This document shows positions 51,291 to 60,443 of a stretch of DNA of 64,000 nucleotides, piece by piece (the first letter of the stretch is position 1; every line of letters begins with the position of its first letter). The position numbers were made by a program, and so were the translations under genes. Source of the DNA: an uncultured Oscillospiraceae bacterium (lineage in GTDB: Bacteria; Bacillota; Clostridia; Oscillospirales; Acutalibacteraceae); contig UQQT01000003.1 in NCBI GenBank assembly GCA_900543395.1, positions 1-64,000 on the forward strand. Reading direction: 5' to 3'. Under the pieces are notes generated by a model. The model made no database searches, was not told the origin of the DNA, and saw only the letters and a program-made list of their open reading frames with translations.

Positions 51291-54200
51291 GAGAACCGAT
51301 ATAAAGAAAGTTTTGGTTATAGGTTCGGGACCTATCGTTATAGGGCAGGCCGCCGAATTCGATTACGCGGGAACGCAGGCTTGTCTTGCGCTCAAGGAAG
51401 AGGGTTACGAGGTAATACTTGCAAACTCGAACCCCGCTACCATTATGACCGATACTTCAATTGCAGATAAAGTATACATGGAACCGCTGACGCTCGAATA
51501 TCTTGCGAGAATTTGCCGTTTTGAGCGTCCGGACGCGATTGTTCCCGGAATCGGCGGACAGACGGGTCTTAATCTTGCCATGCAGCTTTCAAAAAAAGGA
51601 GTTCTCAAGGAGTGTGAAATTGAGCTGCTCGGTACGGACGCCGACAGTATCGAACGAGCCGAGGACAGAGAGCTTTTTAAGGAGCTTTGCGAAGAGATAG
51701 GCGAGCCTGTCGTTCCCTCGCAGATTACATATTCGGTTGATGAGGCTTTAAAAGCCGCCGAGGAAATAGGTTATCCCGTAATTCTTCGTCCCGCGTTCAC
51801 GCTGGGAGGTACGGGAGGCGGATTTGCGGACGATTCCGAGAGTCTCAAAGAGATGATGAAAAACGCGCTTGCTCTTTCACCCGTTCATCAGGTTCTCGTT
51901 GAAAAGAGTATTAAGGGTTATAAAGAAATCGAGTACGAGGTAATCCGAGACGCGAACGATAGCGCTATTACCGTTTGTAATATGGAAAACCTTGACCCCG
52001 TCGGAATTCATACGGGCGACTCCATAGTCGTCGCACCCAGCCAGACTCTTACAAACAAAGAGTATCATATGTTAAGAGACTCCGCGCTCAAAATAATCCG
52101 CGCGCTCAAGGTCAAGGGCGGATGCAATGTTCAGTTTGCATTAGACCCTCATTCGTTCAGATACTATGTTATAGAAGTCAACCCCCGTGTTTCGCGTTCG
52201 TCCGCGCTTGCTTCCAAGGCAAGCGGTTATCCGATTGCGAGAGTTTCGGCAAAAATCGCCGTCGGTATGCTTCTTAATGAAATTCAGCTTGCGAACACCC
52301 CCGCGTGCTTTGAACCCGCGCTCGACTATGTTGTTACAAAGATGCCGAGATTCCCGTTTGATAAATTCCCGGCGGCACTGAACACCCTGTCAACGCAGAT
52401 GAAGGCGACGGGAGAGGTAATGAGCGTAGGCGTTACGTTCGAGGAAAGTCTGTTGAAGGCGATTCGTTCGCTCGAATCGAATAAAAACCACATTCACATG
52501 GCGAAATTTGACTCCGAGCATATGAGCGTGGATGAGCTTCTCGATTATATAAAAGTCGGAACGGATGACAGAATTTACGCGATAAGCCAGCTTATGTGGA
52601 TGGGCGTGGATCATTCGCTTATATGCGATATAACGCAGATAGATATGTTCTTCCTTGATAAGATAAAGAAAATCGTCGACTTTGAAAAGGAAATGGAGAA
52701 AAATCCGTCCTCATCCGAGCTTTTGAGAGAGGCTAAGAGAATGGGATTCTCCGACTCCTATATAGCCGAGCTTTGGAATCAGAGCGAGGAGGATGTTTAC
52801 AATTACAGAGTCGAGCATGATATTTTCCCCGTTTATAAAATGATAGATACGTGCGCGAGCGAGTTCGACAGCTATGTTCCGTATTTTTATTCAACCTATG
52901 CCGACGAAAACGAGTCGATAGTTTCCTCAAAAAAGAAAGTAATCGTATTGGGCTCGGGCCCCATTCGTATCGGACAGGGCGTAGAATTCGACTATTCGAC
53001 CGTTCATGCCGTTCACACTATTCGTGAAATGGGCTATGAGGCTATCGTTATAAATAATAACCCCGAGACGGTTTCCACCGACTACACGACAGCAGATAAG
53101 CTTTATTTCGAACCTCTGACGGCGGAGGACGTAATGAATATCGTCCATCTCGAAAAGCCCGAGGGCGTAATTGCGACTCTCGGCGGTCAGACTGCCGTAA
53201 ATCTTGCCGACGCGCTTACAAGACGCGGAGTTAAAATTATCGGCACCGACTGCGAGGGAATAGAAAAAGCCGAGGACAGAGACGAATTCGACGCGGTTAT
53301 CAAGTCTCTTAATATTCCCAATCCGCAGGGCGAGGCCGTTACCGATATTGAAAGCGGAGTTGCCGCCGCCGAGCGTATAGGATACCCCGTGCTTGTCCGT
53401 CCGAGCTTCGTTCTCGGGGGCAGAGCCATGGAGATTGTAGCGAACGAAAAAATGCTTAGAAAGTATCTTAAAAACGCCGTTGATGTCGACGAGGATAAGC
53501 CCGTACTTATTGATAAATACATTGTCGGCAAGGAGGTCGAGGTTGACGCTATATGTGACGGAACGGATGTTTTTGTTCCGGGAATCATGGAGCTTGTAGA
53601 GCGTACCGGCGTCCACTCCGGAGACAGCACAAGCGTATATCCGCCCTTCTCGATATCACAGAACGTTAAAGATACGATACTCGATTATACAAAGAGGCTC
53701 GGTCTCGGAATCGGAATTGTAGGATTGTTCAATATCCAGTTTATTGTGGATCATGACGAGCACGTATATGTTATAGAGGTCAACCCCAGAGCGTCGAGAA
53801 GCGTTCCGTTCTTATCAAAATCGACGAATATTAATCTTGTAAATATTGCGACAAAGGTAATGCTCGGCAGAAGCCTTAAGGAACAGGGATATAATAATAT
53901 TACGATTCCCGAAAAGGACAGATGGTACGTAAAGGCTCCCGCGTTCTCGTTTGAAAAGCTCACGGGTATGGACGCGTATCTTTCACCCGAAATGAAATCG
54001 ACGGGCGAAGCTATCGGCTATGACAAACGCCTTAACCGCGCATTATATAAGGCTTTGCAGGCGTCCGGCATAAAAATGAGAGACTACGGTACGGTCATAG
54101 TAACTATTGCCGACGAGGACAAGGAGGAAGCCCTCCCGCTCGTAAAACGTTTCTACAAGCTCGGATTTAATATAGAAGCGACTATCGGTACAGCCGAATT

Positions 54201-54474
54201 CCTGAAAAAGAACGGTATCAGAACGCGCGTGCGCGGTAAGATAAGCGAAGGCAGCGACGAGATATTGAGGTCTATAAGAACAGGCTACGTAAGCTATATT
54301 ATCAATACGCGAGCCGTGCTCTCGGGCGTCCACTATGATGACGGTGTGGAAATAAGACGCTGTGCCGTTCAGAACGGAGTTACAATGTTTACCTCGCTTG
54401 ATACTGTTAAGATAGTGCTTGACGTGCTTGAAGAGACTATGCCGGGAATATCGACGGTCAACAGCGACGAATAA
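51283..54474 (+). CDS. carB: carbamoyl-phosphate synthase large subunit
   Basis: 1063 residues with two homologous ATP-grasp halves. First half IKKVLVIGSGPIVIGQAAEFD; second KKVIVLGSGPIRIGQGVEFD at about residue 545. PAFTLGGTGGGF and PSFVLGGRAMEI are the two ATP-loops. The C-terminal MGS-like regulatory domain spans about residues 925-1063. It makes carbamoyl phosphate from bicarbonate, ammonia and two ATP. Full length. Confidence 0.98.
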   Translation: MPKRTDIKKVLVIGSGPIVIGQAAEFDYAGTQACLALKEEGYEVILANSNPATIMTDTSIADKVYMEPLTLEYLARICRFERPDAIVPGIGGQTGLNLAMQLSKKGVLKECEIELLGTDADSIERAEDRELFKELCEEIGEPVVPSQITYSVDEALKAAEEIGYPVILRPAFTLGGTGGGFADDSESLKEMMKNALALSPVHQVLVEKSIKGYKEIEYEVIRDANDSAITVCNMENLDPVGIHTGDSIVVAPSQTLTNKEYHMLRDSALKIIRALKVKGGCNVQFALDPHSFRYYVIEVNPRVSRSSALASKASGYPIARVSAKIAVGMLLNEIQLANTPACFEPALDYVVTKMPRFPFDKFPAALNTLSTQMKATGEVMSVGVTFEESLLKAIRSLESNKNHIHMAKFDSEHMSVDELLDYIKVGTDDRIYAISQLMWMGVDHSLICDITQIDMFFLDKIKKIVDFEKEMEKNPSSSELLREAKRMGFSDSYIAELWNQSEEDVYNYRVEHDIFPVYKMIDTCASEFDSYVPYFYSTYADENESIVSSKKKVIVLGSGPIRIGQGVEFDYSTVHAVHTIREMGYEAIVINNNPETVSTDYTTADKLYFEPLTAEDVMNIVHLEKPEGVIATLGGQTAVNLADALTRRGVKIIGTDCEGIEKAEDRDEFDAVIKSLNIPNPQGEAVTDIESGVAAAERIGYPVLVRPSFVLGGRAMEIVANEKMLRKYLKNAVDVDEDKPVLIDKYIVGKEVEVDAICDGTDVFVPGIMELVERTGVHSGDSTSVYPPFSISQNVKDTILDYTKRLGLGIGIVGLFNIQFIVDHDEHVYVIEVNPRASRSVPFLSKSTNINLVNIATKVMLGRSLKEQGYNNITIPEKDRWYVKAPAFSFEKLTGMDAYLSPEMKSTGEAIGYDKRLNRALYKALQASGIKMRDYGTVIVTIADEDKEEALPLVKRFYKLGFNIEATIGTAEFLKKNGIRTRVRGKISEGSDEILRSIRTGYVSYIINTRAVLSGVHYDDGVEIRRCAVQNGVTMFTSLDTVKIVLDVLEETMPGISTVNSDE

Positions 54475-54502
54475 TATCTTAATATAATACGAACAATAAA
54501 AT

Positions 54503-54532
54503 CAGAACGGCTCGCAATTTCGGCGAGCCGTC
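54503..54532 (+). repeat. direct repeat copy 1 (hairpin block)
   Basis: A 30-base block starting CAGAACGGCTCGC, containing stem ACGGCTCGC/GCGAGCCGT, present again at 54798-54827 with one base difference (A to C after CTCGC). It lies 28 bases after the carB stop. Confidence 0.9.
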
Positions 54533-54762
54533 AGACTGTCGATAAAGCACCTGAACCACGCCTTAAAGACAAGTTTTGTTTTGTTATATCAGAAAAAAGT
54601 TTTTTATTGATCACTTGCAAACACATTTTGATTTTTTTAATGAAATGCCCCGAAACCTGATGATTTCGGGGCATTTGCGTTTTTCGTTTTTTTCTCGCTG
54701 CGGTACTTTTGTACAGCGACGCTCTAAAGAAAACGAAATTTAGGCACATTCTCGACAGTCTG
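54532..54762. repeat. MITE-like segment bounded by inverted repeats
   Basis: CAGACTGTCGA (54532-54542) is the reverse complement of TCGACAGTCTG (54752-54762); similarity continues inward for about 13 more bases (around GCACCTGAA versus GTGCCTAAA on the opposite strand). The 231 bases between carry no transposase. No target duplication is clear, so the mobile-element reading is tentative. Confidence 0.4.
54643..54676. terminator. bidirectional hairpin in the repeat island
   Basis: 13-bp perfect stem AAATGCCCCGAAA/TTTCGGGGCATTT with loop CCTGATGA, followed by GCGTTTTTCG on the + strand. Its core matches the hairpin at 32877-32903. Confidence 0.7.
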
Positions 54763-54800
54763 ACAGCTTGTCGAAAACTACTTTTTCGACAAGCTGTCAG
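54760..54800. repeat. 18-bp perfect inverted repeat
   Basis: CTGACAGCTTGTCGAAAA (54760-54777) is fully complementary to 54783-54800, leaving a five-base loop. It is followed directly by the second 30-base hairpin block. Read on the minus strand, it lies 48 bases past the abc-F stop and could act as its terminator. Confidence 0.85.
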
Positions 54801-54827
54801 AACGGCTCGCCATTTCGGCGAGCCGTC
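54798..54827 (+). repeat. direct repeat copy 2 (hairpin block)
   Basis: Second copy of the 30-base block, stem ACGGCTCGCC/GGCGAGCCGT with loop ATTTC. It is 22 bases from the abc-F stop, mirroring copy 1 near the carB stop. Confidence 0.9.
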
Positions 54828-54848
54828 TTCTGCATTTGGTATTCTGCT

Positions 54849-56723
54849 TTATTCTTCGCTTAAATTCATCCATTCCTCATACAGAAGTTCCTGCTGTTTT
54901 GTTAATTCATCGAGGCGGGATGTGAGGGCGAGGATGGATTCGTAATCGGACGAGCTTTCGTCGAGCTGATTTTGAATATCCTCTTTTTGTACATCGAGTT
55001 CGGCGATGGACTGTTCGAGTTTTTTTATTTTTGTCTGACGTTTCCTTTGTGCGCTTTCGCGTTCTTTTCTTAACTGATATTCGTTGACTTTCTTTTCCGC
55101 GGGGGCTTTTGCGGTCTGTTCGGACATTACTTTATTGACATAATCATCGTAATTACCATCAAACGGTTCTATATTCGTACCGTCAAACGCCAATATTTTT
55201 GTCGCAAGCCGGTTTATAAAATAACGGTCGTGCGAAACGCAAAGCATTGTGCCGTCGTAATTTTCGAGCGCGTCCTCAAGAACCTCTCTCGATTCTATAT
55301 CGAGATGATTCGTAGGCTCGTCGAGAATAAGAAGATTCGGGTGTGAGAACGACAGCTCAAGCAGCGCGACTCTCGCCCGTTCGCCTCCGCTTAATTCGCT
55401 CATCAATTTATTGATGTCGTCGCCTCTGAAAAGAAATCCCGCAAGATATCCGCGAAGCTGTGTTATCGTAAAATTCGGAAAACGGTCGTATACCTCCTGC
55501 AAAACGCTTTTTGGAAGATTTAATCCGCGCTGTTCCTGGTCGTAATAGCCGGGCTTTACGTTCGCGCCGAATTTCGAATAACCCTTATCGGGGTAAACTC
55601 TGCCGATAAGCGATTTTAAAAGCGTCGATTTTCCGCATCCGTTGGGACCTATCAGAAATACGCGTTCGCCCTTTCTGATATCGAGCGTTACGTTTTTGAA
55701 AAGAGTTTTGCCGTCATAGCTTTTTTCAAGCGAATCGGCGATTATAACCTCGTTTCCGCTCTCTGAATTAACGGAAAAGTCAAGCTTCATAACGGGGATA
55801 TTCGCGTCCGTTTCGGGCAGGTCGTCCTTTAAGCGTTCGATCTGCTTTTCCTTGCTTGCGATTGTTATGTAATTTCTCTCCTGATTAAAACGCTTTTGCT
55901 GTTCGATGATGCCCTCAATGCGCTTAATCTCTTTCATTTGATTGTCGAATCGGCGTTTGTCGGATAAAATCTGCTCGTCACGCAGTTTGATATACTGCGA
56001 GTAATTACCCTTGCGGATTGAAATTTTTTTGTGCCGAATCTCCATTGTCTTATTCGTTACCTTGTCGAGAAAGTAACGGTCATGGGAGATGATAATAGCC
56101 GTGCCGTTGTATTTTTTTAAGAAATCCTCGAGCCATTCGACACTTTTTATATCAAGGTGGTTTGTCGGTTCGTCGAGCAGAATTAAATTTGCGTCCGATA
56201 AAAGAAGCTTGCCGAGACTTAATTTTGTTCTCTGTCCACCGCTTAAATCACGTACGGATTTATTAAAGTCCGATTCGCCGAAGCCGAGACCGATAAGCGT
56301 TGACCTGCCCATTGAACGGAAAGTAAGCCCGCCGTCGGACTGAAATTTTTCCGTAAGCGCGCTCTGCTTTTCTATAAGCTCGGGCGATGGATTCCTTTCA
56401 ATTTCGGAATGTAATGCTTCAAGCTCGCTTTCGATTCTGAAAAGCGGAGCGTAAACGGTCATTAATTCGTCGGAAACGGTTTTATCGCTGTCTGCGCACG
56501 CGAACTGCTCGGCAAAGCCCGTTTTCGTATTTTTAGAGAGAAAAAGACTGCCCGAATTCGGCTCGTATTCTCCGCATATTAATTTGAAAAGCGTTGTTTT
56601 ACCCGTGCCGTTGGCTCCGATAAGTCCGACGCGGTCGTTTTCCTCAATGTCGAACGCTGCCGAGGAAAAAAGCGTCGAATCAAGAAATCCGAACGTGAGG
56701 TCGTATGCGTTGATGACTGACAT
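54849..56723 (-). CDS. ABC-F family ATPase
   Basis: 624 residues with two ABC domains and no membrane part. Walker A GANGTGKTTLFK and GPNGCGKSTLLK; signatures LSGGQRTKLSLGKLLL and LSGGERARVALLEL; Walker B LILLDEPTNHLDI twice. A linker helix region (about residues 235-320) and a C-terminal coiled coil (about 540-624) complete the ABC-F plan of translation factors acting at the ribosome. Which branch (EttA, Uup, YdiF) is unsettled; the C-terminal coiled coil favours the YdiF/Uup type. It starts three bases after manA. Confidence 0.92.
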   Translation of the reverse strand: MSVINAYDLTFGFLDSTLFSSAAFDIEENDRVGLIGANGTGKTTLFKLICGEYEPNSGSLFLSKNTKTGFAEQFACADSDKTVSDELMTVYAPLFRIESELEALHSEIERNPSPELIEKQSALTEKFQSDGGLTFRSMGRSTLIGLGFGESDFNKSVRDLSGGQRTKLSLGKLLLSDANLILLDEPTNHLDIKSVEWLEDFLKKYNGTAIIISHDRYFLDKVTNKTMEIRHKKISIRKGNYSQYIKLRDEQILSDKRRFDNQMKEIKRIEGIIEQQKRFNQERNYITIASKEKQIERLKDDLPETDANIPVMKLDFSVNSESGNEVIIADSLEKSYDGKTLFKNVTLDIRKGERVFLIGPNGCGKSTLLKSLIGRVYPDKGYSKFGANVKPGYYDQEQRGLNLPKSVLQEVYDRFPNFTITQLRGYLAGFLFRGDDINKLMSELSGGERARVALLELSFSHPNLLILDEPTNHLDIESREVLEDALENYDGTMLCVSHDRYFINRLATKILAFDGTNIEPFDGNYDDYVNKVMSEQTAKAPAEKKVNEYQLRKERESAQRKRQTKIKKLEQSIAELDVQKEDIQNQLDESSSDYESILALTSRLDELTKQQELLYEEWMNLSEE

Positions 56724-56726
56724 AAT

Positions 56727-57692
56727 TTAAACGCGTGTAAGAAGAAATTTTACGTTTCCGTTAACTGTGAATTCACCGTCACCTGCGGGAACGAACACGC
56801 TTGATCCTTTCGTGATTTTAAGCTTTTCGCCGGAGGAAACGAACTCTCCGTTTCCGTCGAGAATAAGGAGTGAAACGAACGAAGCATCGTCCGCATTATC
56901 CGTATATGACTTTGTAACTTCAATGTCTGTCATATTGAAGAATTTGCACGAGCATAAAAGACGGGACGAGTATCCGTCTAAAATCTTTTTTTCACCCTCA
57001 GGGTTAAGCGAACGCGAGGGCTTTTCGCATTTTGTAACGTCTATGGACTGCTTTATGTGAAGCTGTCGGGGCTTTCCGTCAAGTCCCGGGCGGTTATAGT
57101 CGTATACTCTGTAAGTCGTGTTACAGCTCTGCTGAACCTCGGCTAAAAGTATGCCGGCTCCTATAGCGTGAAGCGTTCCCGCCTCAATCAGAGCGACGTC
57201 ACCGGGCTTTACCTTTACGCGGTTTACGTAGTCAAGAAGTGTCGAATCTTTAATACTGTTTTCAAACTGCTCTTTTGTTATATTCTCTTTAAATCCGTAT
57301 ATAAGCTCCGCGCCCTCGTCACAGTCGATTATGTACCACGCCTCGGTTTTGCCGTGCGTTTCCTTTTCGTGCGCTCTTGCATACTCGTCGTCGGGGTGAA
57401 CCTGAACCGACAGCTTGTCCGCGGCGTCGATTAGCTTAATAAGAATAGGGAAGTCCTCGATATTTTCACAGTGAGCTCCGAGACATTTTCTGCCGAGCTT
57501 ATTTATGACGGATGATAATTTTTCGCCCTTATATTCGCCCGAAGCGACGACCGATTCGCCGTCGGGGTGACATGAGAGCGACCATGCCTCGGCTACCGAA
57601 TCATACCCGCTCTCCGTATTAAAATCTCTTTTTAATCTTTTTCCGCCCCAAATAGTCTGTTTTGTCGCGGGAGTAAGTAAAAATGCAGACAT
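56727..57692 (-). CDS. manA: mannose-6-phosphate isomerase, class I
   Basis: 321-residue cupin-type zinc isomerase of the short Firmicute form. IWGGKRLKRDFN, IKLIDAADKLSVQVHPDDEYARAHE and GKTEAWYIIDCDEGAELIYG hold the zinc ligands (Gln, His, Glu); GTLHAIGAGILLAEVQQSCNTTYRVYDYNRPG is the active-site strand. It interconverts mannose-6-P and fructose-6-P. CGGAGGA precedes the ATG. Promoter at 57738-57765. Confidence 0.95.
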   Translation of the reverse strand: MSAFLLTPATKQTIWGGKRLKRDFNTESGYDSVAEAWSLSCHPDGESVVASGEYKGEKLSSVINKLGRKCLGAHCENIEDFPILIKLIDAADKLSVQVHPDDEYARAHEKETHGKTEAWYIIDCDEGAELIYGFKENITKEQFENSIKDSTLLDYVNRVKVKPGDVALIEAGTLHAIGAGILLAEVQQSCNTTYRVYDYNRPGLDGKPRQLHIKQSIDVTKCEKPSRSLNPEGEKKILDGYSSRLLCSCKFFNMTDIEVTKSYTDNADDASFVSLLILDGNGEFVSSGEKLKITKGSSVFVPAGDGEFTVNGNVKFLLTRV

Positions 57693-57737
57693 TTTTCAGT
57701 CCTCCGTTTTATATTATAAAATAAAAATTCATAATAT

Positions 57738-57765
57738 ATTATATCAGATAACCGTTTATTGTCAA
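57738..57765 (-). promoter_or_regulatory. promoter of manA/abc-F
   Basis: On the minus strand TTGACA (57760-57765), 16-base spacer, TATAAT (57738-57743). The -35 box overlaps the last codons of the small Cys-rich gene. Confidence 0.75.
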
Positions 57766-57947
57766 TCCGTCATTTCGCAGTCGAAACGGTCTTTCAAAAT
57801 TTTATTTTTACACCCCTTGCAGTAGTCTCTGTTGAGACATTTTAATGACCGTTTGCCGTTATAATAAGTCGTTTCCTCCAAAACAATGTTTTTGTCAAGC
57901 ACGCTGCAATACTGTACTATCGCTTTCGAATGGCTGTTCATATTCAT
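57762..57947 (-). CDS. small Cys-rich protein, unknown function
   Basis: 61 residues with Cys at positions 14, 37, 43, 46 and 57. The cluster KCLNRDYCKGCKNK (C-x5-C-x2-C) looks like a metal-binding knuckle. GAGAGGAG stands ten bases before the minus-strand ATG, and TATAAT-like sequence lies further upstream (57969 region). A YCSVLDKNIVLEE start and the three central Cys recall short conserved clostridial proteins of unknown function, but I cannot name a family. Confidence 0.65.
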   Translation of the reverse strand: MNMNSHSKAIVQYCSVLDKNIVLEETTYYNGKRSLKCLNRDYCKGCKNKILKDRFDCEMTD

Positions 57948-58082
57948 AATACCGACGCTCCTCTCTTTAATATTATATTCATTTTTTTAATTGTTAAACA
58001 GCTTCGGTCAAGCCGAATTTAAAGTAATAAATTTGTTTGTCCTTATCATATATTTTTACAGTAAACGAAAGGAAGATTCTCA

Positions 58083-58331
58083 ATGATATTTATGTATACC
58101 GCCGCGGCGATAGGTGCCGCCGCAATACTTTGCGCGCATATAAAAAGCGGAAGATTTCTTGTCGGGATTTTATTGTCCGCGTTACAGGGAGTCGCAGTTC
58201 TGTACGGCGTGAATCTGATAGGATGCCTTCTGAACGTACATATAAACGTAAATGCGTTTTCGCTGATATTCAGCGCGGTTACGGGCACGCCGGGTGTAAT
58301 ACTGCTTTTAATTGCGGATATATTTATGTAA
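58083..58331 (+). CDS. BofA-like membrane protein (pro-sigma-K processing inhibitor family)
   Basis: 82 residues, mostly hydrophobic, three predicted membrane segments. The C-terminal half NLIGCLLNVHINVNAFSLIF and TGTPGVILLLIADI matches the BofA pattern (I-x-N-x-F, G-x-P-G-V-x-L-L). In Bacillus BofA holds SpoIVFB inactive and so delays sigma-K activation in the mother cell. AAAGGAAG precedes ATG 58083. Upstream promoter not identified. Confidence 0.75.
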   Translation: MIFMYTAAAIGAAAILCAHIKSGRFLVGILLSALQGVAVLYGVNLIGCLLNVHINVNAFSLIFSAVTGTPGVILLLIADIFM

Positions 58332-58336
58332 TAAGA

Positions 58337-58365
58337 TTGCTAAGTTTAAATTTATGTGTTAAAAT
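58337..58365 (+). promoter_or_regulatory. promoter of ligA
   Basis: TTGCTA (58337-58342), 17-base spacer, TAAAAT (58360-58365), 31 bases before GTG 58397. Confidence 0.65.
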
Positions 58366-58396
58366 ATTACCGATAATATATCGGAGGTATTATACC

Positions 58397-60376
58397 GTGG
58401 ATTTGATATTCGCTCAAAAGAGAGCAAAGGAATTGAGAGATACTCTCAATTATCACATATATAAATATTACGTTGAAAACGACAACGAAATTTCAGACGA
58501 CGAGTACGACAAATTAATGCGCGAGCTTGAAGAGATCGAAAGTATTTACCCCGCGCTGAAAACGCCCGATTCGCCCACGTCGAGAGTCGGCGGAAGCGTT
58601 GACGGGCAGTTCGAAAGCGTAAGGCATCCCGTCAGAATGGAGAGCCTGCAGGACGCGTTCAGTTATGACGAAATGAGGGATTTCGACCGCAGGGTAAAGG
58701 CTGTATGTCCGAATGCAAAATACGTCGTAGAGCCTAAAATCGACGGACTTTCCGTATCTCTCGAATACAGGGATTCCGTATTCACTTTAGGTTCAACGCG
58801 CGGAGACGGCGATGTCGGCGAAAATGTAACGGCGAATCTGAGAACCGTGCGTTCGATTCCGTTGAGAATTAAAGAGGATCTGACACTGCTTGAGGTAAGG
58901 GGCGAGACGTACATGCCCCGCTCGGTATTTGCCGAGCTTGTCGCAAAACAGGACGCGGACGGAGAGAAGCCGTTTAAGAACCCGAGGAACGCCGCGGCGG
59001 GAAGCTTGAGACAGAAGGATCCGAAGGTTACATCTAAGCGTATGCTTGATATATTCGTATTCAATATACAGAGAATAGAGGGCAAAACGCTTACGTCGCA
59101 TAAGGAATCCCTTGATTATATAAAGTCGCTCGGATTCAAGACCGTTCCGTTTTATACGCTGTGCGATACGATTGAAGAGGCTCTTGACGAAATAAAGAGA
59201 ATAGGCGAAATAAGAAATACTTTATCGTTCGACATAGACGGCGCTGTAGTAAAGGTAAACGATTTTTCCGACAGGGAAAAGCTCGGCAGTACGGCGAAGT
59301 TCCCCAAATGGGCGGCGGCGTTTAAATATCCGCCCGAGGAAAAGGAAGCTACGCTTCTCGATATTGAAATTACAGTCGGCAGGACGGGCGTCCTCACCCC
59401 GACAGCCGTATTTACCCCGGTACTGCTTGCCGGAAGCACCGTCGAGCGTGCGACTCTTCACAATGAGGATTATATAAAAGAAAAAGGACTTTGCATAGGC
59501 GACAGAGTAATTGTCAGAAAAGCGGGGGATATTATACCCGAAATTTTAAAGGTTTCTTATCATAATCCGGATTCGTCCGAATTTAAAATGCCGTCGGTCT
59601 GTCCCGCGTGCAAAAACCCCGTCGTCAGAGAAGGGGGAGAAGCCGCCGTTCGGTGCGTAAATCCCGAATGTCCCGCGCAGACGGTCAGAAATTTAATACA
59701 TTTCTGCTCCCGTGACGCGATGGATATAGAGGGTATGGGCGAAGCGAACGTCGAGCTGTTCGTAAAAAAAGGACTTATAAATGGAATATACGATATATAT
59801 ACTCTTAAAAGCCGGGATATAACCGCTCTCGACGGATTCAAGGAAAAGTCGGCGCAGAATATAATCAACGCAATCGAGAAATCCAAAACAAAGGGACTTG
59901 CATGTTTCCTTTACGCATTAGGAATACGGCACATAGGACAGAAGGCCGGAAAGCTTATATGTACTAAATATAAGAATATTACCGACGTAATGAATGCGAG
60001 CGCGGAGGACTTTATGACGATAGACGGATTCGGCGAAATTATGGCGCAGAGCGTCGCTGAATTTATGTCAAGACCGGGAACACGCGATTTAATAGAAAAG
60101 CTGTCCGCACTCGGGATCGATATGACGGCGGAGGATTCCGTTACCGATACGAGATTTGCGGGACAGACGTTCGTTCTGACAGGTACTCTCGAAAAATATA
60201 CAAGAGACGAGGCGAGCGGGATTATAGAAAAATTCGGCGGTAAAACGTCGTCGTCAGTTTCGAAGAAAACGTCGTATGTTCTTGCAGGCGAGGCTGCCGG
60301 AAGTAAATTAAAAAAAGCGAACGACCTCGGCGTTAAAGTAATAAGCGAGGACGAGTTCGAAGAAATGTGCAGATAA
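58397..60376 (+). CDS. ligA: NAD-dependent DNA ligase
   Basis: 659 residues from GTG 58397, nine bases after CGGAGG. Adenylation lysine K114 in EPKIDGLSVSLEY; GETYMPRSVF; NPRNAAAGSLRQKD; OB fold ILDIEITVGRTGVLTPTA; four-Cys zinc finger near residues 400-425 (CPACKNPVV, CVNPECPAQ); helix-hairpin-helix repeats; C-terminal BRCT from about residue 585 (FAGQTFVLTGTL). It seals nicks using NAD+. The frame upstream to 58037 is rejected since it overlaps bofA and lacks homology. Confidence 0.97.
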   Translation: MDLIFAQKRAKELRDTLNYHIYKYYVENDNEISDDEYDKLMRELEEIESIYPALKTPDSPTSRVGGSVDGQFESVRHPVRMESLQDAFSYDEMRDFDRRVKAVCPNAKYVVEPKIDGLSVSLEYRDSVFTLGSTRGDGDVGENVTANLRTVRSIPLRIKEDLTLLEVRGETYMPRSVFAELVAKQDADGEKPFKNPRNAAAGSLRQKDPKVTSKRMLDIFVFNIQRIEGKTLTSHKESLDYIKSLGFKTVPFYTLCDTIEEALDEIKRIGEIRNTLSFDIDGAVVKVNDFSDREKLGSTAKFPKWAAAFKYPPEEKEATLLDIEITVGRTGVLTPTAVFTPVLLAGSTVERATLHNEDYIKEKGLCIGDRVIVRKAGDIIPEILKVSYHNPDSSEFKMPSVCPACKNPVVREGGEAAVRCVNPECPAQTVRNLIHFCSRDAMDIEGMGEANVELFVKKGLINGIYDIYTLKSRDITALDGFKEKSAQNIINAIEKSKTKGLACFLYALGIRHIGQKAGKLICTKYKNITDVMNASAEDFMTIDGFGEIMAQSVAEFMSRPGTRDLIEKLSALGIDMTAEDSVTDTRFAGQTFVLTGTLEKYTRDEASGIIEKFGGKTSSSVSKKTSYVLAGEAAGSKLKKANDLGVKVISEDEFEEMCR

Positions 60377-60443
60377 TTGATTAAAGAAAATCTGTAAGGA
60401 CTGTCGCATTCAGATGCAGAAAGCGTCGATCCTGAATATAAAT

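Larger units (their letters stand above)
54475..54848. other. hairpin-rich intergenic repeat island between carB and abc-F
   Basis: 374 bases without a gene. It holds two copies of a 30-base hairpin block, a GCCCCGAAA hairpin (54643-54676), a small CGCTG/CAGCG hairpin (54694-54719) and an 18-bp perfect inverted repeat. The two short open frames within (54531-54749 and 54709-54945) lack RBS and are made of repeat sequence. The two genes flanking it converge, so it probably provides terminators for both. Confidence 0.7.

Noticed and set aside
54531..54945. Two short open frames in the repeat island
   Set aside because: Made of hairpin and repeat sequence, without RBS, and the second overlaps the end of the abc-F gene.
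58037..58396. Longer ligA start
   Set aside because: It covers the bofA-like gene in another frame; LigA homology begins at DLIFAQKRAKEL and GTG 58397 has a good RBS.
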